Assembly (NCBI GenBank): GCA_018262095.1
Contig: JAGTRW010000007.1
Span: 62,001 to 126,000 of the forward strand
Direction: 5' to 3'
DNA length: 64,000 nucleotides
Source: Pseudomonadota bacterium
Lineage (GTDB): Bacteria; Pseudomonadota; Gammaproteobacteria; Burkholderiales; Rhodocyclaceae
Of this stretch, positions 60,588 through 64,000 are shown in pieces. A program made the translations under genes and the position numbers. A model generated the notes under the pieces. It was not told the DNA's origin. It ran no database searches and was given only the letters and a program-made list of their open reading frames with translations. The first letter of the stretch is position 1. Each line of letters opens with the position of its first letter.

Positions 60588-62372
60588 TCAGTAGGCGCGC
60601 GTCTTGAGCGCGATGGTTTCGACGGAAAGCGGCGTGAGCACCACCGGCTTGTAGGAGAGCGTGCTGCCCTCGCGGTGCCACAGCGAATGCTTGAGCCAGG
60701 CCTCGTCGTCGCGGCCGTTGGGATGGGCGGGCGTGTCGGGCGCGTCGTCGCGCACATGCGCGCCGCGCGATTCGCGGCGCGCCTCGGCCGAGACCATCGT
60801 CGACTTGGCGACCTCGATCAGGTTGTCGAGCTCGAGCGCCTCGACGCGCGCCGTGTTCCAGGTCTGCGACTTGTCGCCGATCTCGGTCGCGTGCACTGCC
60901 TGCTCGATTTCGCAGATCTTGGCGACGCCTTCGACCAGCATGTCCTTGAAGCGGAAAACGCCGCAATGCTTCTGCATCGTTCGCTGCATTGCGAGCCGCG
61001 TTTCATCGACGCTGGCGCCCCCCTTCTGCGTATTGAGCCGATCGAGGCGTGAGAGCGTGCGCTCGGCGAAGTCGGCGGGAAGGTCCTGGTGCGCGGCGCC
61101 ATTCTTCTTGACCGCATCGACCACCGAGTCGCCCGAGGCCTTGCCAAAGACCAGCAGATCGAGCAGCGAGTTGGTCCCCAGCCGGTTGGCGCCGTGCACC
61201 GAGGCGCAGGCCGCTTCGCCGGCGGCGTAGAAGCCGGCAACGACGCTGCCGTCGGCATTGACCACCTGGCCATGATAATTGGTCGGAATGCCGCCCATCA
61301 TGTAATGGCAGGTCGGCACCACCGGGATCGGCGCCTTGATCGGATCGATTCCGGCGAACTGGATCGAAATGTCGCGGATCCCGGGCAGACGCTTCATGAT
61401 CGTCGCCGGGTCGAGGTGGGTGATGTCGAGCAGAACGAAATCCTTGTGCGGACCGCAGCCGCGCCCTTCGTTGATTTCGGTGACCATGGCGCGCGAGACC
61501 ACGTCGCGCGACGCGAGATCCTTGGCGTTCGGCGCGTAACGCTCCATGAAGCGCTCGTTGTCCGAGTTGCGCAGGATGCCGCCCTCGCCGCGAACGCCTT
61601 CGGTGATCAACACGCCAGCGCCGGCGACGCCGGTCGGATGGAACTGCCAGAATTCCATGTCTTCGAGCGCGATTCCGGCGCGCGCCGCCATGCCGAGTCC
61701 GTCGCCGGTGTTGATGAAGGCGTTGGTCGACGAATGGTAGATGCGGCCGGCGCCGCCGGTGGCGATGATGGTCGCTTTGGCGTGAAAGGCGACGACCTGA
61801 CCGGTTTCCATTTCGAGCGCAATGACGCCGAGGATCTGGCCTTGCGCGTTGCGGATCAGGTCGAGCGCCATCCATTCGACGAAGAACTGGGTGTTGGCGC
61901 GAACGTTGCGCTGATAGAGCGCGTGCAGCATCGCGTGACCGGTGCGGTCGGCCGCCGCGCAGGCGCGCCGCACCGGCTTCTCGCCGAAATTGGACATGTG
62001 GCCGCCGAACGGGCGCTGATAGATCTTGCCCTCGTCGGTGCGATCGAACGGCATGCCGAAGTGCTCGAGCTCGACCACCGCTTCGGGCGCCTTGCGGCAC
62101 ATGTATTCGATCGCGTCCTGGTCGCCGAGCCAGTCGGAGCCCTTGACGGTATCGTACATATGCCAGTGCCAGTGGTCTTCCTCGGAGTTGCCGAGCGACG
62201 CCGAGACGCCGCCCTGCGCCGCGACCGTATGCGAGCGCGTCGGAAACACCTTGGACAACACCGCGGTCTTGAGCCCGGCTTCGGACAGCTGGATGGCGGC
62301 ACGCAGCCCGGCGCCGCCGGCGCCGACGATCACTGCGTCGAACTTGCGAATGGGGATGGTTAGCGCGCTCAT
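60588..62372 (-). CDS. sdhA: Succinate dehydrogenase flavoprotein subunit
   Basis: 594 residues. FAD motif VIVGAGGAGLRAAIQLSEAG, the flavinylated His in RSHTVAAQGGVSA, and active-site HGANRLGTNSLLDLLVFG. Oxidises succinate to fumarate as part of complex II. Starts at the base next to the sdhD stop. Confidence 0.98.
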   Translation of the reverse strand: MSALTIPIRKFDAVIVGAGGAGLRAAIQLSEAGLKTAVLSKVFPTRSHTVAAQGGVSASLGNSEEDHWHWHMYDTVKGSDWLGDQDAIEYMCRKAPEAVVELEHFGMPFDRTDEGKIYQRPFGGHMSNFGEKPVRRACAAADRTGHAMLHALYQRNVRANTQFFVEWMALDLIRNAQGQILGVIALEMETGQVVAFHAKATIIATGGAGRIYHSSTNAFINTGDGLGMAARAGIALEDMEFWQFHPTGVAGAGVLITEGVRGEGGILRNSDNERFMERYAPNAKDLASRDVVSRAMVTEINEGRGCGPHKDFVLLDITHLDPATIMKRLPGIRDISIQFAGIDPIKAPIPVVPTCHYMMGGIPTNYHGQVVNADGSVVAGFYAAGEAACASVHGANRLGTNSLLDLLVFGKASGDSVVDAVKKNGAAHQDLPADFAERTLSRLDRLNTQKGGASVDETRLAMQRTMQKHCGVFRFKDMLVEGVAKICEIEQAVHATEIGDKSQTWNTARVEALELDNLIEVAKSTMVSAEARRESRGAHVRDDAPDTPAHPNGRDDEAWLKHSLWHREGSTLSYKPVVLTPLSVETIALKTRAY

Positions 62373-62720
62373 TTAAATCCTCCCCAGGATCTGCATCACC
62401 CAGCCGGTGTAACCGACCAGCGCCGCAGCGGTGGCAATCATCAGCAGCAGGCGCAGACCATCCGGCTTGACGTAGTCCATCCAGATGTCGCGAATGCCGA
62501 TCCAGGCATGGTAGAAAAGGCTGACGAAGAACAGAAAGGTCGCGAACTTCATCAAGCCGTTGGCGAAAATTCCGCGCCAGGCAGCGAAGGAATCCGGCCT
62601 GACGACGGCAATCGCGGCGAACAAGACGACCGTGTAGATGGCCATGATGATCGCCGTGGCGCGCTGGATGACCCAGTCCTTGAGCCCGTAGTGGGCGCCG
62701 ACAAGCACTCGATTTACCAT
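62373..62720 (-). CDS. sdhD: Succinate dehydrogenase membrane anchor subunit
   Basis: 115 residues, three helices. Haem-ligand His in FYHAWIGIRDIWMDYVKPDG, the Asp-Tyr pair near the quinone site; GLKDWVIQRATAI at the N-terminus is typical. Overlaps sdhC by 7 bp. Confidence 0.95.
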   Translation of the reverse strand: MVNRVLVGAHYGLKDWVIQRATAIIMAIYTVVLFAAIAVVRPDSFAAWRGIFANGLMKFATFLFFVSLFYHAWIGIRDIWMDYVKPDGLRLLLMIATAAALVGYTGWVMQILGRI

Positions 62721-63106
62721 AGCAGCGCCCCTCCGATGAAGAACGTCAGCGCGATGCTCACGGCAAAGACGATCTTGCTCGAGCGGCGCGCCGATTCGAG
62801 CTCGACGCCAAGGTGCAGGTCGAGCAGCAGATAGCGGATTCCCGCGCAGAAGTGATGCAGATAGAGCCAGATCAAACCGAACAGCACGAGCTTGACCAAG
62901 GGATGGGTCAGCAGCCCCTTGGCCACGGCAAAAGTCTCGGCCGAACCCAGACTGCTCTGGAACAGCCAGAGCAAGACCGGCAACAGCAGGAAGATCCCGG
63001 CGCCACTGACGCGATGAATGATCGAAAGAATCCCCGGTAACGGCAATCTGATGGTCATCAAATCAAGGTTTTTCGGGCGCATCTTCTTGATCGTTATTTC
63101 TGCCAT
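62714..63106 (-). CDS. sdhC: Succinate dehydrogenase cytochrome b556 subunit
   Basis: 130 residues, three helices. HRVSGAGIFLLLPVLLWLF lines the quinone site and LHHFCAGIRYLLLDLHLG carries the haem ligand. ATG at 63106 is chosen because GGGGGG lies at normal distance; an ATG two codons earlier is too close. First gene of the TCA operon, 112 bp after the GntR-type gene. Confidence 0.95.
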   Translation of the reverse strand: MAEITIKKMRPKNLDLMTIRLPLPGILSIIHRVSGAGIFLLLPVLLWLFQSSLGSAETFAVAKGLLTHPLVKLVLFGLIWLYLHHFCAGIRYLLLDLHLGVELESARRSSKIVFAVSIALTFFIGGALLW

Positions 63107-63112
63107 GAACAT

Positions 63113-63217
63113 TCCCCCCTTTTATTTGTTTGAGCGGTTGGTAAAAGCCCCGCTCCGACCGATAAAGCTCGCGAAAAGTTCAAATCATCGAAAAAACTGT
63201 TCTGCCCCTCCTAAAAC
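63113..63217 (-). promoter_or_regulatory. Probable sdh/TCA operon promoter region
   Basis: AT-richer 105-bp gap between the GntR-type gene and sdhC; the promoter for the whole operon most likely lies here. No operator palindrome could be picked out with confidence. Confidence 0.4.
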
Positions 63218-63958
63218 CTAGCCCAATTCGTTGTGATAATAATAACTGTGGGTCGAATAAAAACCCCGGCGCCATTCAACCGGCTTGTTGCCATAGGTAT
63301 AGGTGACGCGCTCGACGAGCAGCAGCGGGCTACCCTCGGCGACCTGCAACAGCTCGGCACTGACGCGGTCGGCGGCAATGGCGCGCAACCGCTCATTGGC
63401 GCGGATCATGCGAACCGCGTAGCGGCTTTCAAAAAGACTGTAGAGCGACATCTCGTTGGCCTGCAGAACGTCCATCGAGAGGTCGGCGAATAGCTCGCCC
63501 GGCAGGTAGATTTCGTCGAAGACCGCCGGCTCGTCGCCGCTTTTGAGCAGCCGGCGCAGGATGATGATAGCCGCACCGGGCTCGAGCGCCAGGACGCGAG
63601 CGACGTCGGCGCCGGCCTTGGCGCGCCAGCACTCGAGCGGAACGCTCTTGAGCGCGAGCGGCTTGCCGTCATTGGCGGCCAGACGCAAAAAGCGCACGAA
63701 GGAACGCGGATCGTCGTGCGTCGCGACAAAAGTCCCCTTGCCCTGACGGCGCACCAGCAGATTCTCTGCCGCCATTTCGTCGATCGCCTTGCGCACCGTT
63801 CCCTGGCTCACGCCGAAGCGCTCGGCGAGTTCGGATTCGCTGGGAATGATGCCGCCAGGGCCCCATTCGCCGGACTCGAGGCTTTTGGTGATCAACTCCC
63901 GGATCTGTCGATAGAGCGGACTGAAGGTGGGCGACTGAGTGTGTGTTGAGCGGGCCAT
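63218..63958 (-). CDS. GntR-family regulator, HutC/UTRA subfamily, beside the TCA operon
   Basis: About 246 residues: winged HTH about 10-78 (IIPSESELAERFGVSQGTVRKAIDEMAAENLL) and UTRA ligand-binding domain about 95-240, ending in VERVTYTYGNKPVEWRRGFYSTHSYYY. Regulators of this kind next to sdhCDAB are common in betaproteobacteria and are presumed to tune the operon to a small-molecule signal. Start at 63958 preferred to one six codons upstream. Confidence 0.85.
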   Translation of the reverse strand: MARSTHTQSPTFSPLYRQIRELITKSLESGEWGPGGIIPSESELAERFGVSQGTVRKAIDEMAAENLLVRRQGKGTFVATHDDPRSFVRFLRLAANDGKPLALKSVPLECWRAKAGADVARVLALEPGAAIIILRRLLKSGDEPAVFDEIYLPGELFADLSMDVLQANEMSLYSLFESRYAVRMIRANERLRAIAADRVSAELLQVAEGSPLLLVERVTYTYGNKPVEWRRGFYSTHSYYYHNELG

Positions 63959-64000
63959 AGGTTTGGATTTCAGCACAAAATATTCATTTAGTCCATTTTA

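Noticed and set aside
61089-62363. 424-residue plus-strand frame
   Set aside because: Antisense to sdhA.
1-64000. CRISPR arrays, rRNA, tRNA, prophage or integrase genes
   Set aside because: Looked for regularly spaced repeats, conserved RNA motifs and phage-type genes on both strands; none supported.

Overview
The window is a GC-rich bacterial chromosome segment that looks like a betaproteobacterium of the Rhodocyclales type (Accumulibacter/Dechloromonas/Thauera-like). The reasons are the contiguous sdhCDAB-sdhE-gltA-sucA-sucB-lpd operon behind a GntR regulator, a KorAB-type 2-oxoacid:ferredoxin oxidoreductase beside an Nfn-type transhydrogenase, split pqiA genes, a YheO/DauR-type regulator and several c-di-GMP enzymes. 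The taxonomic call is inference; no rRNA, tRNA, CRISPR array or intact insertion sequence was seen.

Layout. 1-5.1 kb: 3' part of an alpha/beta hydrolase, an MFS drug exporter, an AmiD-like lipoprotein amidase, and a fructokinase/AGE-isomerase pair. 5.4-10.8 kb: a Cache-HAMP-PAS-GGDEF-EAL protein, a TPR/glycosyltransferase-9-like protein and a Ser-rich EF-hand protein. 11.4-13.5 kb: a CpxRA-like two-component system with GTAAA-type sites in its promoter region. 13.5-16.7 kb: a YheO-like regulator with an ornithine-cyclodeaminase-family enzyme, a threonine/hydroxyaspartate dehydratase and a frameshifted YbaK-type deacylase. 16.8-22 kb: prfC and pqiA1-pqiA2-pqiB-pqiC. 22-27.2 kb: an IclR regulator, a split QuiC-like pair (HPPD-like plus TIM barrel) whose metal ligands look substituted, and two orphan solute-binding proteins (DctP and TctC). 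27.5-35.2 kb: nfnA-nfnB-korA-korB and a 725-residue protein with a C-terminal ferredoxin domain, closed by a strong terminator.

35.2-44.8 kb: an AhpD-like protein and a persulfide-type sulfur module (YeeE/YedE halves, a BigR/SqrR-like ArsR repressor, a 35-bp palindromic operator, a CoA-disulfide reductase-rhodanese, TrxC). These are followed by a YczE-cytidylate-kinase-like fusion, rubrerythrin facing a rubredoxin-rubredoxin reductase fusion, and an HD-GYP protein. 45-50.3 kb: a lipoprotein, a RibD-like reductase, a second HD-GYP protein, then a lower-GC island with an exported protein of unknown function. At the upstream (minus-strand) end of the island is a convincing class I cyclic-di-GMP riboswitch followed by an intrinsic terminator. 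50.4-64 kb: the minus-strand TCA operon, with a DUF2157/DUF4824-like membrane pair at its 3' end.

How it fits together. The cell appears able to oxidise 2-oxoacids in two ways: by the NAD-linked 2-oxoglutarate dehydrogenase in the TCA operon, and by a ferredoxin-linked oxidoreductase coupled to Nfn. That suits a facultative lifestyle with denitrification or micro-oxic periods. The rubrerythrin/rubredoxin and persulfide modules add oxygen and sulfide defence. One GGDEF-EAL protein, two HD-GYP proteins and a c-di-GMP riboswitch indicate a locally dense c-di-GMP network.
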